This document shows positions 1 to 7,513 of a stretch of 64,000 bases of DNA, in pieces (positions within the stretch are counted from its first letter, which is position 1; every line of letters begins with the position of its first letter). Origin of the DNA: Pseudomonas silvicola (GTDB lineage: Bacteria > Pseudomonadota > Gammaproteobacteria > Pseudomonadales > Pseudomonadaceae). Below the pieces are notes generated by a model. It was not told where the DNA came from and ran no database searches. It was given only the letters and a program-made list of their open reading frames with translations. Location of the stretch: positions 20,881 through 84,880 of the forward strand of contig NZ_CP093282.1 of NCBI RefSeq assembly GCF_026651855.1. Reading direction: 5' to 3'. The position numbers and the translations under genes were made by a program.

Positions 1-617
1 ACGCGGTTCAATCATTCGCCAGGCGCCGCGGTAGACCGGCAAAACGCCAAACTCAAAATGCATGCCTTCACCGAAGGCACCTAGCGTACTTAAGGCACAA
101 GGGTTCTTGGGGAAACCCGCGCGCACGCGCGCCCGGTTGAGGCGGCAGGTGGCGCAGCCGCCTGGGGCCGATTTATCCGGGTCTTAGCGTCTCAGGACAG
201 CTTCACCGTCCTGGGACGCTTAGACGGGTTGTGGTAAGGTCTCGGCCACACCCAAAGCCCACGGGTGCAGGGGCCGTAGGCTCCTGCCGAGGGTCTGGGG
301 CGAGCAGCCCCAGGGTCTCGCGCCGTGCCTTCGGCACGATTTGCGCGAGGCGTCATTTGGTGCTGCGCAGCGGCACCACCCATCTGTAGCTTTAAAACCC
401 ACTGGTTAATGACCGACACTTAAAAAAATGCTTGCCGACACTTAACGTCAACTATTCAAGAGCTTAGCCATGCGGCCTGTGGATAACTTTGTTTTTGAGG
501 GGGGTTGCGCTGCTATTCGGAGCTGCGCACGTGGCGCAGCGGCGTTTTTAGCGTCAATCAGCAGTGGTGGGCAGGGATTGCCCGCCATCAGGGCGTGGGG
601 AGGCCTGTCAGGGCTGA
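1..617. other. Probable origin of replication downstream of repA
   Basis: This stretch carries no convincing gene. It holds a perfect DnaA box (TGTGGATAA, 478-486), two direct copies of CCGACACTTAA at 413-423 and 435-445 (22 bp apart, two helical turns), an imperfect inverted repeat at 184-197/209-222, and several GC-rich hairpins between 240 and 390. IncFII-type plasmids replicate from an origin just downstream of repA that contains a DnaA box, and this stretch has the same position relative to the repA gene here. The region continues leftward across the circle junction to the 77-aa gene that ends the turn. The exact initiation point cannot be read from sequence. Confidence 0.7.
478..486 (-). 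promoter_or_regulatory. DnaA box
   Basis: TGTGGATAA is the exact complement of the consensus DnaA box TTATCCACA. It lies about 130 bp beyond the repA stop codon, where IncFII-like origins carry theirs. Confidence 0.75.
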
Positions 618-1493
618 CTAGGCGGTATGTTGGTCGAAGTTTGCAAGCCTTCGGTCTACCTCGGCGTTGATCGCCTGGGCATCCCAATCCGGGTATGCCT
701 GCTTGAGCTGGATCAGTAGATCCAGCCTGGCACGCATGAAGTCTTCGCTCCGGGGCTGCGCGGGGCGGGTAAAGGCCGCTTTCGCGGCCGCTACGGTCTT
801 GGCGGCTGCTTTGCCGGTGGCCACCCCCCCCAGCACCAGGGCATTACGGGCCCACCCTGTGAGGGTACCGCCAGCCTTCTTGATTTTCTTCGCCAGCCGG
901 TCAGATGCCCGCTCTTTCTCATTCTGCAAGCGGCGGCCAAGGCCAAAGGCCGTAAATAGTAGGCGGTTAACCGCTTTAACGGCCGCCAGGCCGCGCCAGG
1001 AGCCGTCAGGCTGTAATTGCCGTGGCTGGGCGACGGTGATTAGGTTTGCACGCTTGAGGTCCGCCATGGCGCGTTCAGCGCGGCGCATGGGAAGCCCGGT
1101 GAACTCGACCAGGTAGGGCAACGTCAGGGACATGAAGCCTTCTCTGGTCGGTACCCCGCAGCGCAGCGACACCAGATCGGTACGCGAGATAATCGCACGC
1201 AGCAACAGCAGGCAGCTTTCGCGGCGCTCGCTGCGTTGCTGCCTGCCTTTCTTGCTGAGATTGGCGTTGCGCAGTGATGGGATGACGTTAGGCGCGCTGT
1301 AGTAGCGCGTCACCCGCTCCTGCAGTTCGATCAGGATGCCAGGCAGTTGCTTGTCTGAAGTGGTCACGGGCTTGACCAGTTCCAGACGCGGCGCGTCGGG
1401 AACATGGCCGCAGTAGTTACCGCCGTGATTCACACGCGGTACATACGCCCTTTTCTTCCGAGTCCCACTATTAGCCGTTGCGCTTGAGTCCAT
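618..1493 (-). CDS. repA: Replication initiator RepA (IncFII-like)
   Basis: Probable plasmid initiator, 291 aa from the ATG at 1493; a TTG at 1514 would add seven residues. The middle of the protein (about residues 95-180) reads as a winged-helix initiator core with conserved LTLPYLVEFTGLP and RAERAMADLKRANLI stretches, followed by a basic segment and a C-terminal helix ending in DAQAINAEVDRRL, similar in arrangement to IncFII RepA proteins. Identification rests on this resemblance and on context: an overlapping leader peptide, a facing antisense RNA, and a DnaA-box origin immediately downstream. Translation is probably coupled to the leader peptide, whose stop codon lies 18 nt inside repA. 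It is the only initiator candidate on the circle. Confidence 0.78.
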   Translation of the reverse strand: MDSSATANSGTRKKRAYVPRVNHGGNYCGHVPDAPRLELVKPVTTSDKQLPGILIELQERVTRYYSAPNVIPSLRNANLSKKGRQQRSERRESCLLLLRAIISRTDLVSLRCGVPTREGFMSLTLPYLVEFTGLPMRRAERAMADLKRANLITVAQPRQLQPDGSWRGLAAVKAVNRLLFTAFGLGRRLQNEKERASDRLAKKIKKAGGTLTGWARNALVLGGVATGKAAAKTVAAAKAAFTRPAQPRSEDFMRARLDLLIQLKQAYPDWDAQAINAEVDRRLANFDQHTA

Positions 1494-1566
1494 CTTCCCG
1501 CCATTCGGCGGCAAACTGATGACATTCTGCCTTCTGCAACTTGCACGAAGCCGCAGTGCCAGCCAT
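1471..1566 (-). CDS. RepA leader peptide, 31 aa (translational coupler)
   Basis: A short reading frame begins at the ATG at 1566 behind a strong ribosome site (AAGGTGAG, 7 nt before the ATG) and ends with TAA at 1471, inside repA and in a different frame. IncFII Tap, IncI RepY and IncL/M RepB are leader peptides of this size and position; their translation opens the repA start. The antisense RNA below covers this frame's ribosome site, so pairing would block leader translation and hence RepA synthesis. The product starts MAGTAASCK and has no obvious function of its own. Confidence 0.7.
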   Translation of the reverse strand: MAGTAASCKLQKAECHQFAAEWREDGLKRNG

Positions 1567-1575
1567 AATCAGCTC

Positions 1576-1661
1576 ACCTTGTTAAGGAACAGGTTTCTAC
1601 CGTCGAAAGAGAAAACCTGTTCTGGATTGTCCCAAAAGCCCGGTTACCAGCCGGGCTTTTT
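1576..1661 (+). ncRNA. CopA/RNAI-like antisense RNA controlling repA
   Basis: A promoter on the plus strand, TTGCAC (1541-1546), 17-bp spacer, CATAAT (1564-1569), predicts a start near 1576. The RNA would have a perfect 10-bp stem (1587-1596/1613-1622) with a 16-nt loop, then an intrinsic terminator: a 10-bp stem (1634-1643/1651-1660) running into a U tract ending at 1661. The predicted length of about 86 nt matches IncFII CopA. It is complementary to the repA leader, including the ribosome site of the leader peptide. Start and end are predicted, not measured. Confidence 0.7.
1634..1661 (+). terminator. Intrinsic terminator of the antisense RNA
   Basis: Stem AAAAGCCCGG/CCGGGCTTTT with a 7-nt loop followed by T residues on the plus strand. 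On the repA mRNA strand the same dyad forms a hairpin upstream of the leader peptide. Confidence 0.75.
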
Positions 1662-1677
1662 GGTTTCTGCCATTTGG

Positions 1678-1929
1678 CTATGCCACTTGCAAATTCACTA
1701 CCTTCACCTCACTGAATCCCACACGGGCTACGTCAGCGCTTACCGCCTCAAGACTCTTGTAGATCTTGTGGCGCGTCGACCGGGCAACGGTCATGTATTC
1801 ATGCGATCCATCTGTGCGCTCAACAGTGAGCACCCATGCATTTTGTTGCATCGGCGCAGGTGCGACGATTGCCGCTTTTAAAGCGCCGTCCTTGAACAGA
1901 TCGCGCATTGCAGATAGATCCACGGCCAT
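1678..1929 (-). CDS. Small protein upstream of repA (83 aa), paralogue of the 91-aa neighbour
   Basis: I do not recognise a named family. The 83-aa protein shares a layout with the product of the next gene upstream: an N-terminal (M/T)xxLFxxGxLxxA segment, a WxL(T/I)V strand, a K-x-Y-x-x-L helix and a final RxGFxx(V/I) strand, so the two are duplicated relatives. It starts at ATG 1929 behind GGGGG and ends 17 bp before the antisense RNA terminator, so it is probably cotranscribed with repA. Small genes in this position often regulate copy number or partition; that role is only inferred. Confidence 0.6.
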   Translation of the reverse strand: MAVDLSAMRDLFKDGALKAAIVAPAPMQQNAWVLTVERTDGSHEYMTVARSTRHKIYKSLEAVSADVARVGFSEVKVVNLQVA

Positions 1930-2006
1930 TTAGCCCCCAATCAACGTGGTTAGAACCGATTGAAGACTAAGCGCCACTGCATGAAAAAGCAAATTCATGT
2001 AGTCAG

Positions 2007-2074
2007 AAACCTGCAAAAAAGCATGTATGTACACCTTTGGATGCAGGTTTTTGGAGATTCATGGGCAGGTTTTT
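2007..2074. promoter_or_regulatory. Three GCAGGTTT-type repeats upstream of the repA unit
   Basis: GCAGGTTTTT occurs at 2043-2052 and again at 2065-2074, 22 bp apart, and an inverted partner (AAACCTGC) lies at 2007-2014. The spacing of two helical turns and the position before the repA transcription unit suggest an operator. No bound protein is identified. Confidence 0.4.
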
Positions 2075-2348
2075 AGCGTAACGTCCCGCTGCGAGGCGCA
2101 TCCTCGCGTTCAAATTCCTGCGGCAGCCGAATCTCGATGCTCCTGAAGCCAATGCGGTGAGCATCCATCAGGGCGGCATTCAACCGCACGTACACCTTCT
2201 TCGCTCCCTCGGCGGCCAGGGTTACAGCCACTTGATCCCCGCTCTGCTTGGTAACGATAAGAGTCCAGCCACCGTCGCAGCACTGTTCAACAGTGGCCCC
2301 GGTTAGGACCCCCTCCGTGAAAAGATCTTTCAGCGTACGTAGTCGCAC
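2073..2348 (-). CDS. Small protein (91 aa), paralogue of the 83-aa gene
   Basis: The gene uses a GTG start at 2348 with AAGGA 7 nt upstream. It starts VRLRTLKDLFTEGVLTGA and shares the LFxxGxLxxA, WTLIV, KxYxxL and RxGFxxI landmarks of the downstream 83-aa protein, with a charged C-terminal extension of about 15 residues. No signal peptide or membrane segment is visible. Function unknown. Two divergent copies in series before repA suggest a shared plasmid-maintenance task, but nothing in the sequence proves it. Confidence 0.6.
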   Translation of the reverse strand: MRLRTLKDLFTEGVLTGATVEQCCDGGWTLIVTKQSGDQVAVTLAAEGAKKVYVRLNAALMDAHRIGFRSIEIRLPQEFEREDAPRSGTLR

Positions 2349-2375
2349 AGTTCTTCCTTATTCGTATCTGGTTTT

Positions 2376-2427
2376 TGCGATCATATTTTCGATGGCCAGC
2401 TCGACCAGGTGCACCGAAATGCAATCA
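2376..2427. repeat. Bipartite TGATTGCA element 1
   Basis: The boxes are TGCGATCA (2376) and TGCAATCA (2420), starts 44 bp apart. Inside, TTTCG and CGAAA form an inverted pair around GGCCAGCTCGACCAGG. The element abuts the GC-rich repeat at 2436. Confidence 0.6.
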
Positions 2428-2435
2428 AAATGAAT

Positions 2436-2668
2436 CGCCTCCGGCGGCCAGGGGTGCCCCCTGGACGGCAATCACAAACCAAGGGCGCTGCCCTTGTTAA
2501 CCCGCCGGGGATCATCCCGGTGCCTCGGGAGCGCAGTGGGGTGAAGCTCCACTGCACTCCCAGGCCAAGATTGGGGTCACTCCTGGCCGTCAAGCAGAAT
2601 GCGCCTGCGGCGGTCCTACGGACGCGGAACCCACCTGCGGCGGGGCCCCCGCCATTCAGCTTGACCGC
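2436..2668 (+). repeat. GC-rich hairpin repeat, copy 1
   Basis: One of four copies (others at 17,479, 30,349 and 41,783). It contains a run of short dyads, including CCAGGGG/CCCCTGG, AAGGGC/GCCCTT and GCAGTGG/CCACTGC, and no conserved reading frame. This copy is the most divergent: it lacks the GCGCA/TGCGC stem found in the other three. Confidence 0.75.
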
Positions 2669-2681
2669 CATCCGTTTCAAA

Positions 2682-2882
2682 TCACTTGCCTTCGGTTTTT
2701 TGGTCGGGGATGCGTAGGACCAGCTTCCCGTGCACAGACAGGCCGGGGGTCAGTTCGATGTTGATACCTTTGCCATCGGCGTTGGACCAGGCCGCGCCAA
2801 CGCGCGTCCAATAGGTTTTCTTCTCACCATTGCTCTCGTACTCATGGGGGATCAACGCGTCGTAACGGGTCTTGGTGCTCAT
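2682..2882 (-). CDS. Conserved small plasmid protein (66 aa)
   Basis: ATG at 2882 follows GAGGAA by 7 nt and gives 66 aa starting MSTKTRYDALIPHEYES. The YWTRVGAAW...DGKGxxIEL pattern and the final LVLRIPDQ strand recall small proteins often seen on conjugative plasmids and integrative elements, but I cannot name the family. It is the last gene of the long minus-strand operon, 22 bp after the 53-aa gene. Function unknown. Confidence 0.65.
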   Translation of the reverse strand: MSTKTRYDALIPHEYESNGEKKTYWTRVGAAWSNADGKGINIELTPGLSVHGKLVLRIPDQKTEGK

Positions 2883-2904
2883 GGTGTGTTTCCTCTGGTG
2901 GTGG

Positions 2905-3066
2905 TTAGTAGCCAAGCCAAATCAGGAGGGTCCGGGCCTGGTATTGCTGGTGGTCTCCCACGTCGCGAACGAATTCCTCAAAATCCGCGGAGTGACGCAG
3001 ACACTCGCGCTGTGCGAAGGCTCGCGACACGACAGGGTTTTCTTCCAGCGCTTCGTCGTAGGTCAT
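2905..3066 (-). CDS. 53-aa protein ending in WLGY, paralogue of 34,361-34,522
   Basis: A 53-codon frame from ATG 3066 to TAA at 2905 (a GTG two codons earlier has better spacing to AAGGA). The product begins MTYDEALEENPVVSRA, has REC(L)RH near the middle, then DVGDHQQYQ and ends in LLIWLGY. The gene at 34,361-34,522 encodes a protein of the same length and pattern (MTLDEAMDDKRIVTR ... ELGDHPEYK ... WLGY), so both are conserved genes and not chance frames. Function unknown. Confidence 0.65.
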   Translation of the reverse strand: MTYDEALEENPVVSRAFAQRECLRHSADFEEFVRDVGDHQQYQARTLLIWLGY

Positions 3067-3093
3067 CGACACAGTGCAAATCCTTCGTTGGGG

Positions 3094-3504
3094 TTAGTCC
3101 CAGTTGCCGTACATCTCCCACAGCTCGCGCCCCGGATCCTTCAGCGCTGCTTCGGACCGTTTTGCCATTTCTTCCAGGTCACGGCCGTAGTAGCCGCTAG
3201 CTACGAGCACAGCCCGAGCGTCGGCCGGACTCAATCGCTCGCAAAGCTGGTGGATCGCCAGGGCGCATCCGTATTCGTGGCAACTGTCAAAACTGCTATG
3301 GGGTATCTTCGCTTCCCGAATCACGGCTTCGACCAACTGTCGCGCGCTGACGAATATGTGGTTGTGATAGACCAGGATGTCGCCTGCAAGGCGCTGGAGG
3401 TCTTGGGGCCGCTTGCCCTTGAGGCTTGCACGAATGAACGGTGCCCAGCTCCAGTGGCTCTCTCTGAAGGCCTGAAACCAGGCTGTATCATCGTTTGTAA
3501 GCAT
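3094..3504 (-). CDS. Hypothetical protein (136 aa)
   Basis: ATG at 3504 follows a very strong ribosome site (GGAGGGAAGGG) and gives a soluble 136-aa protein with no signal peptide or membrane helix. It begins MLTNDDTAWFQAFRES, is rich in Trp, His and Arg, and ends in RELWEMYGNWD. It lies between the secreted protein that closes the tra genes and the 53-aa gene, 28 bp from the latter, and is likely in the same transcript. I do not recognise the family. Confidence 0.6.
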   Translation of the reverse strand: MLTNDDTAWFQAFRESHWSWAPFIRASLKGKRPQDLQRLAGDILVYHNHIFVSARQLVEAVIREAKIPHSSFDSCHEYGCALAIHQLCERLSPADARAVLVASGYYGRDLEEMAKRSEAALKDPGRELWEMYGNWD

Positions 3505-3610
3505 TGCCCTTCCCTCCTTCGAATTTGGTGCCGGATGCCCCGGCCAGCTCACCACTAGGCAGGTGACGCAACTGCTGGGCAGATCCTCCTGCGAGCAGTC
3601 CATTGCTTAA

Positions 3611-3919
3611 TCAGTTGCCGTCGTCCTGGGCCCGCTTGTTGGCTTCTTCCAGGTACCGGTCTTTGTCGCTGTCGCTAACGCTGAAACTGGGCGTGTCGAC
3701 GCAGTAGGTTTTGATCTTGTGCTTCTTGCGGTAAATCATCGGGGGCTTCCAACACTGGGTGTACACCTTTGGGCAATCGCCGCCGGTGAAGCCGGTGGTG
3801 ACGCACATCGACCAGGCCCCGCGCATGTCGTTCTTGTCGTCCCAATCGAAATCCAACTCGCTGCCCGCCAGGGCATGGGCCGATAGGGCCAACCCCACAA
3901 TCACAAAGAGCGCTTTCAT
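3611..3919 (-). CDS. Small secreted protein with four cysteines (102 aa)
   Basis: The first 18 residues (MKALFVIVGLALSAHALA) form a signal peptide. The mature part is acidic at first, then has cysteines at about residues 39, 49, 56 and 73, which could form two disulfides in the periplasm. The start overlaps the virB1 stop by 4 bp (ATGA), so it is translationally coupled to the transglycosylase gene. Probable periplasmic accessory of the conjugation apparatus; entry exclusion is another possibility. No family recognised. Confidence 0.65.
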   Translation of the reverse strand: MKALFVIVGLALSAHALAGSELDFDWDDKNDMRGAWSMCVTTGFTGGDCPKVYTQCWKPPMIYRKKHKIKTYCVDTPSFSVSDSDKDRYLEEANKRAQDDGN

Positions 3920-4695
3920 AGCTTCCGTGCCTCAACCTGGGCCGCGCTCGCGCTAGCCATACCGGCCTTGATCGAGCTGACGTAGTTTTGGGTCTCGGGG
4001 TATGGGGGAACCCCCATGTATTTGTCGACAGCGCCAGGACCGGCGTTGTAAGCAGCCAGGGCCAGGTCCACCGACTTGTACTTAGCCATCAGCTCAGCCA
4101 GGTACTGAGTACCGACATTGATGTTCGACTCTGGGTCGTACGGGTCGATGTTGAAACGCTCAGACACCGAATCCATGAGCTGCATCAGACCTTTGGCACC
4201 CTTCGGGCTAACAGCTTCCGGGTTGTAGTTCGACTCAGCCAAAATCACGCGATGCACCAGCTGCGGGTCCAGGGCGCGCTTGGCCGCGTACTTGTTCACC
4301 AGGTCGGCATAAGGCGAATCCTTCAGTTCCCCTGTAACAGGTCCCTGAAAGCCTGGGCCCGCTGCCTCAGCTCCAGCCACTTCCGGCGCAGCCTGGATCG
4401 GTGCAGGGCGAGGCTTGAATGCTCCCTTCATTGCATCGATCTGGGCTGCCGTCCACCCCTTGCGCCGGTTCTCAGAGCCAAACGCCGACAGCGGCCGGGG
4501 CTGACTGTCGACCACCGGGGCCGCAGCTACGGCCGGGGCTCCGGCCGATGCGCCTGGCCCTTCCGGGAACAGGTACGAATAGAGCTGCTCGTCGGTGTCG
4601 GCCGCATCCTCGGTCGCGTGTGCGTGGACGGCGAAGCCGCCCAACAGCACAAGCGCCGCCAGGGCCTTATTTGGTCGAGTTAGAAAGAACGACAT
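3916..4695 (-). CDS. virB1: VirB1-like lytic transglycosylase
   Basis: Cleaves peptidoglycan so the conjugation channel can cross the cell wall. The 259-aa protein has a signal peptide (cut after about residue 27, AHA), a Pro/Ala-rich linker, then an SLT domain from about residue 125. The catalytic Glu lies in ILAESNYNP (about residue 153), followed by GAKGLMQL and the AAYNAGPGAVDKY motif with YPETQNYV, all standard in family 1 transglycosylases. It overlaps the lipoprotein gene upstream by 29 bp and the secreted-protein gene downstream by 4 bp. In most VirB operons virB1 is first; here it comes near the end. Confidence 0.88.
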   Translation of the reverse strand: MSFFLTRPNKALAALVLLGGFAVHAHATEDAADTDEQLYSYLFPEGPGASAGAPAVAAAPVVDSQPRPLSAFGSENRRKGWTAAQIDAMKGAFKPRPAPIQAAPEVAGAEAAGPGFQGPVTGELKDSPYADLVNKYAAKRALDPQLVHRVILAESNYNPEAVSPKGAKGLMQLMDSVSERFNIDPYDPESNINVGTQYLAELMAKYKSVDLALAAYNAGPGAVDKYMGVPPYPETQNYVSSIKAGMASASAAQVEARKL

Positions 4696-4861
4696 AGTTG
4701 GTGACCTCTGGCTCGTTATCGACGCTTACAGGGCGGGTGAGGTCGCGGTAGACCACATTGCGCGAGGTCAGGGCAAAGAAGTCCCCTGTCCCGCTGACCT
4801 GCGTAGTGCCGCAACCGCTAAGCACACCAACAATGGAAAGTGCGAATACCAGCTTCTTCAT
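4667..4861 (-). CDS. Small lipoprotein, VirB7-like candidate (64 aa)
   Basis: The N-terminus carries a lipobox, VLSGC, with the lipid-modified Cys at residue 17. The mature part is only 47 residues. Size, lipobox and place beside virB10 fit VirB7, the outer-membrane lipoprotein that anchors VirB9. No other lipoprotein is found among the tra genes, which supports the idea; the sequence itself is too short to prove it. It overlaps the PilL_N-like gene by 4 bp. Confidence 0.65.
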   Translation of the reverse strand: MKKLVFALSIVGVLSGCGTTQVSGTGDFFALTSRNVVYRDLTRPVSVDNEPEVTNYVVLSNSTK

Positions 4862-5235
4862 GACTTCTTCTCCGAAAACGAAATGAGCATGTGATTGCGG
4901 TCCACCACGATCCAGTGGTCAGTGCCGATCAGCAGTTGAAGCGCATCCACAATGGGCATCGTGCGGTGGATCTTCGCCACGGGCGGAATGCGCTCGTTGA
5001 CCAAACGGACTGCATCACTAGGCGCTGGGTAGGCTGTCACCAGGCGGTACCCGGTCGGCTCCAGCAGATAGCGTGCGGCCTCCCCTACCGTTTTCACGTC
5101 CTCGGGGTAAACGGTCCGCGCATAAAGGCTCAGCGGATCGAGGATGTAGGGCTTTGTGGGTTGTTGATCCTGGGCGAACGAACAGGCCGGAATAATCGCC
5201 AGGATCAACAGCGCTTTAATCAACATATTTCGCAT
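4858..5235 (-). CDS. PilL_N/TcpQ-like periplasmic protein (125 aa)
   Basis: A signal peptide (about residues 1-21, ending FAQ) precedes a domain with YRLVTAYPAPSDAV, a proline-rich middle and DALQLLIGTDHWIVVDR. This resembles the N-terminal domain of PilL and TcpQ-type proteins from type IV pilus and integrative conjugative element clusters, which fold like a small secretin-associated domain. Here it stands alone. It overlaps the 3' end of virB10 by 20 bp, so it is made with the outer-membrane core. Assignment to PilL_N is from motif resemblance only. Confidence 0.6.
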   Translation of the reverse strand: MRNMLIKALLILAIIPACSFAQDQQPTKPYILDPLSLYARTVYPEDVKTVGEAARYLLEPTGYRLVTAYPAPSDAVRLVNERIPPVAKIHRTMPIVDALQLLIGTDHWIVVDRNHMLISFSEKKS

Positions 5236-6664
5236 AAAGATCGCTCCAAGGTTCTACGTACATTTCTTTTTCGATGACGATTTGAAAGCTGGTACCAGGC
5301 TCTAAAGTTACGGTCGGTACCACGTCCAGGTACTTCGAAACCAGCGGCGACATTTGATCGCGCGCGTTCTGGCCGACTGTTCCCGCGTAGGTATCGTCGT
5401 CTTCGCCAGACCCGCTGTAGCTTGTTTGGCTGCCCACCAGGGCATAGGCAGCAACACCGAAGAACTGCGCCCAGAAGTGATAGTTCGTGTCACCCTCGAT
5501 GGCCCCTACCCCTTCGGTGTCAGCTGCCGACGCGGTGAAGTCGACCTTGTTGCCATTGGGCAGCACGGCTTCCCGAACGGTGAATGCCGAACGATTGGAC
5601 AGGACCGCATTAGGGCCTTTGAACCGAATGTTCTTGATGTTGATTTCCGTCCCTTTCGGGAAAATCACATACTGGCGGGTGGTGTCGTAAACATCATTTG
5701 AAACGATGGCCTTGAGCGAACTCCCCATGTAATCAGAAATGCTTTTCTTCATCAGCGTTGTGCGAATTTCAGTTCCTGGTGGAACTTTGATTTTCCCTGC
5801 AATATCCGCGTTGTAGGCATTGTCCTTGGTATACCCAACGACATCGGCCGGTGGTTTGCTGAAGCCTTGATTTACCTTTGCCAGCTCCGCACGGGTTGCC
5901 GCTGCGCTATCCGACATAGGAGGCCGTCCAGCGGTCGCCTGCGCCACGCCAGCTGCCCCGCTGGCCGCCAACGTGCGGCGCAGCTTCTGCGCCTCCACAA
6001 TGCGCGCCTGAACCTCCTTGCGGCGTTCCTCCAGGCTCGCACCCTCGGTAAAAGGCCGGTTCAGATAATTGATCTGGGCGGTCATATCGCCACCTGCAGG
6101 TGCCTGCTCGCCTGCCCCAGATGCGGTAGCACCGGCCAGAACCGGCGCCGCCGGGGCGGCAGCCGCGGTGCGCACGCCAGCCCCGGTGCTGGTCGATTTG
6201 TTCCCCATCGAGAACTTCCAGCTGCCCTGCGAGGCCTTCAGCGCACGGATCTGCTCGGAAGCTTTCCACTTGCGAACCGCCTTGGTTTCCTCGTCTTCCT
6301 CGATGCCCTTGCCCTGCCCTGCCTGCTTTTCTCCAGGCAGCAGTCCTTGCAGGGACTGCTCCAGGCCCGCCCGGGTTGTCGCCTGGGGCTTGCCATCCTG
6401 GGCGGCTGCGCTAGGTTTCCGATTCGCCATCAACTGCTTGAACTGGTCCTGCGGATCCTTGCTTTCAGCCGGCTGAGTCGCCTTCGCCTCGGGCGGCGCC
6501 GGAGGTGGCGCACGTCGCCCTGTGGCCTTCATGTAGACGTTGAACAAGGTCAGCACTACGAGCAGCGCGAACACGCCACCAAAGGCAACGGCGAGCCACG
6601 TTTGCATCTTTTTCTTGTACGTCGAGGGTTTTTCCTCAACGCGCGGAGCGCTTTCCTGAGTCAT
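5216..6664 (-). CDS. virB10: VirB10/TrbI core-complex protein
   Basis: Spans the envelope from inner to outer membrane in the secretion channel. The 482-aa protein has a short cytoplasmic tail, one membrane helix (about residues 24-45), a proline-rich start of the periplasmic part (RRAPPPAPPE), a long low-complexity linker and a C-terminal TrbI/VirB10 beta-barrel domain (about 285-480). Family landmarks are PPGTEIRTTL, DTTRQYVIFPKGTEI and the C-terminal LEPGTSFQIVIEKEM. It starts 9 bp after virB9. Confidence 0.92.
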   Translation of the reverse strand: MTQESAPRVEEKPSTYKKKMQTWLAVAFGGVFALLVVLTLFNVYMKATGRRAPPPAPPEAKATQPAESKDPQDQFKQLMANRKPSAAAQDGKPQATTRAGLEQSLQGLLPGEKQAGQGKGIEEDEETKAVRKWKASEQIRALKASQGSWKFSMGNKSTSTGAGVRTAAAAPAAPVLAGATASGAGEQAPAGGDMTAQINYLNRPFTEGASLEERRKEVQARIVEAQKLRRTLAASGAAGVAQATAGRPPMSDSAAATRAELAKVNQGFSKPPADVVGYTKDNAYNADIAGKIKVPPGTEIRTTLMKKSISDYMGSSLKAIVSNDVYDTTRQYVIFPKGTEINIKNIRFKGPNAVLSNRSAFTVREAVLPNGNKVDFTASAADTEGVGAIEGDTNYHFWAQFFGVAAYALVGSQTSYSGSGEDDDTYAGTVGQNARDQMSPLVSKYLDVVPTVTLEPGTSFQIVIEKEMYVEPWSDLYAKYVD

Positions 6665-6673
6665 AGCCCCTCC

Positions 6674-7513
6674 TTAAAACTCGCCGTTGGTTTTGCTATC
6701 GGAACGAGCAATGTTGATTTCCGACTTGTCCACGCGGAGCGTGAATTTCGGGTAGATGCCGGACACGACATACATGCCGTAGGCATCGTCGTACTTGGTG
6801 GGTACCACAGCGTTTTTCCCGCCGACTTCTGTCTCCACGGACATCAGGCCGCGATTAGGCTGATACAGGCGGATGTAGGTGAAACGGCCATCGTCATAAA
6901 CGTCAGAGACCAGGTTTTCAGCGGCGAAACCCTTGCCTTGGTCCCACTTGTAACGGGTGTAGATGTGGTAGCGGAAACGACGCAGCGCCTCCATGACGGC
7001 CTTCTTCTTGTCGGCATCTGCTTCCTGCCGTTGGGCGGTCAATTGGGACTGCATCTGCTGAACCTGCATGCCGCTTTGCGCCGCGCCCTGGGCGATCCTG
7101 GACGATTGCCCGTTCAAGGCGGCACGCGCGCCTGGGGTGAAGAACATCCCATCAGCGACAATTTTCACGCAGGTGTCGTTCTGGTTAACTGGGCCACGGG
7201 TTGCAATGACATCGTAGGCATTGCCATCGTTGGTCCAGATCCGCACAACGCCGGTACGGCCCTGCTCTGTATCGCTGTTGGGCTTAACGACAACCTGGTT
7301 GGCTGCGCCTTCCACGGTCCACAGCTCGGAGCTGGAAACGGGGTCTGTCACGTTGTCGGCGGGCAGCTCGATACGGGTACCCAGATACATCGCGCTGGTG
7401 ATATTCAGAACGGTGTCAGGTTTCCAGTGAACTACTCGGCAAGTGGCGGCCTGGGCTGAGAAAGCCGCCATCATCAGAGCGCTGATTCCAAAGAGAGAGA
7501 GTGTCTTGTTCAT
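6674..7513 (-). CDS. virB9: VirB9/TrbG outer-membrane core protein
   Basis: A signal peptide (residues 1-22, ending AQA) leads into an N-terminal domain, a Gln-rich coiled linker (about 135-175) and a C-terminal CagX/VirB9 domain with YKWDQGKGFAAENLVSDVYDDGRFTYIRL, the family signature. VirB9 forms the outer ring of the channel with VirB7 and VirB10. The start overlaps virB8 by 4 bp, so the two are coupled. Confidence 0.92.
   Translation of the reverse strand: MNKTLSLFGISALMMAAFSAQAATCRVVHWKPDTVLNITSAMYLGTRIELPADNVTDPVSSSELWTVEGAANQVVVKPNSDTEQGRTGVVRIWTNDGNAYDVIATRGPVNQNDTCVKIVADGMFFTPGARAALNGQSSRIAQGAAQSGMQVQQMQSQLTAQRQEADADKKKAVMEALRRFRYHIYTRYKWDQGKGFAAENLVSDVYDDGRFTYIRLYQPNRGLMSVETEVGGKNAVVPTKYDDAYGMYVVSGIYPKFTLRVDKSEINIARSDSKTNGEF

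Noticed and set aside
192-419. 75-codon minus-strand frame in the origin
   Set aside because: It overlaps another frame on the same strand, crosses several hairpins and has no ribosome site; the DNA is better explained as origin structure.
2436-2668. Insertion sequence or transposon
   Set aside because: No transposase gene, no clear terminal inverted repeats and no target duplication that I can see around any of the four copies.
5867-7459. 530-codon frame on the plus strand opposite virB10 and virB9
   Set aside because: It lies fully opposite two well-supported genes, shows no family pattern, and is explained by codon bias of the coding strand.
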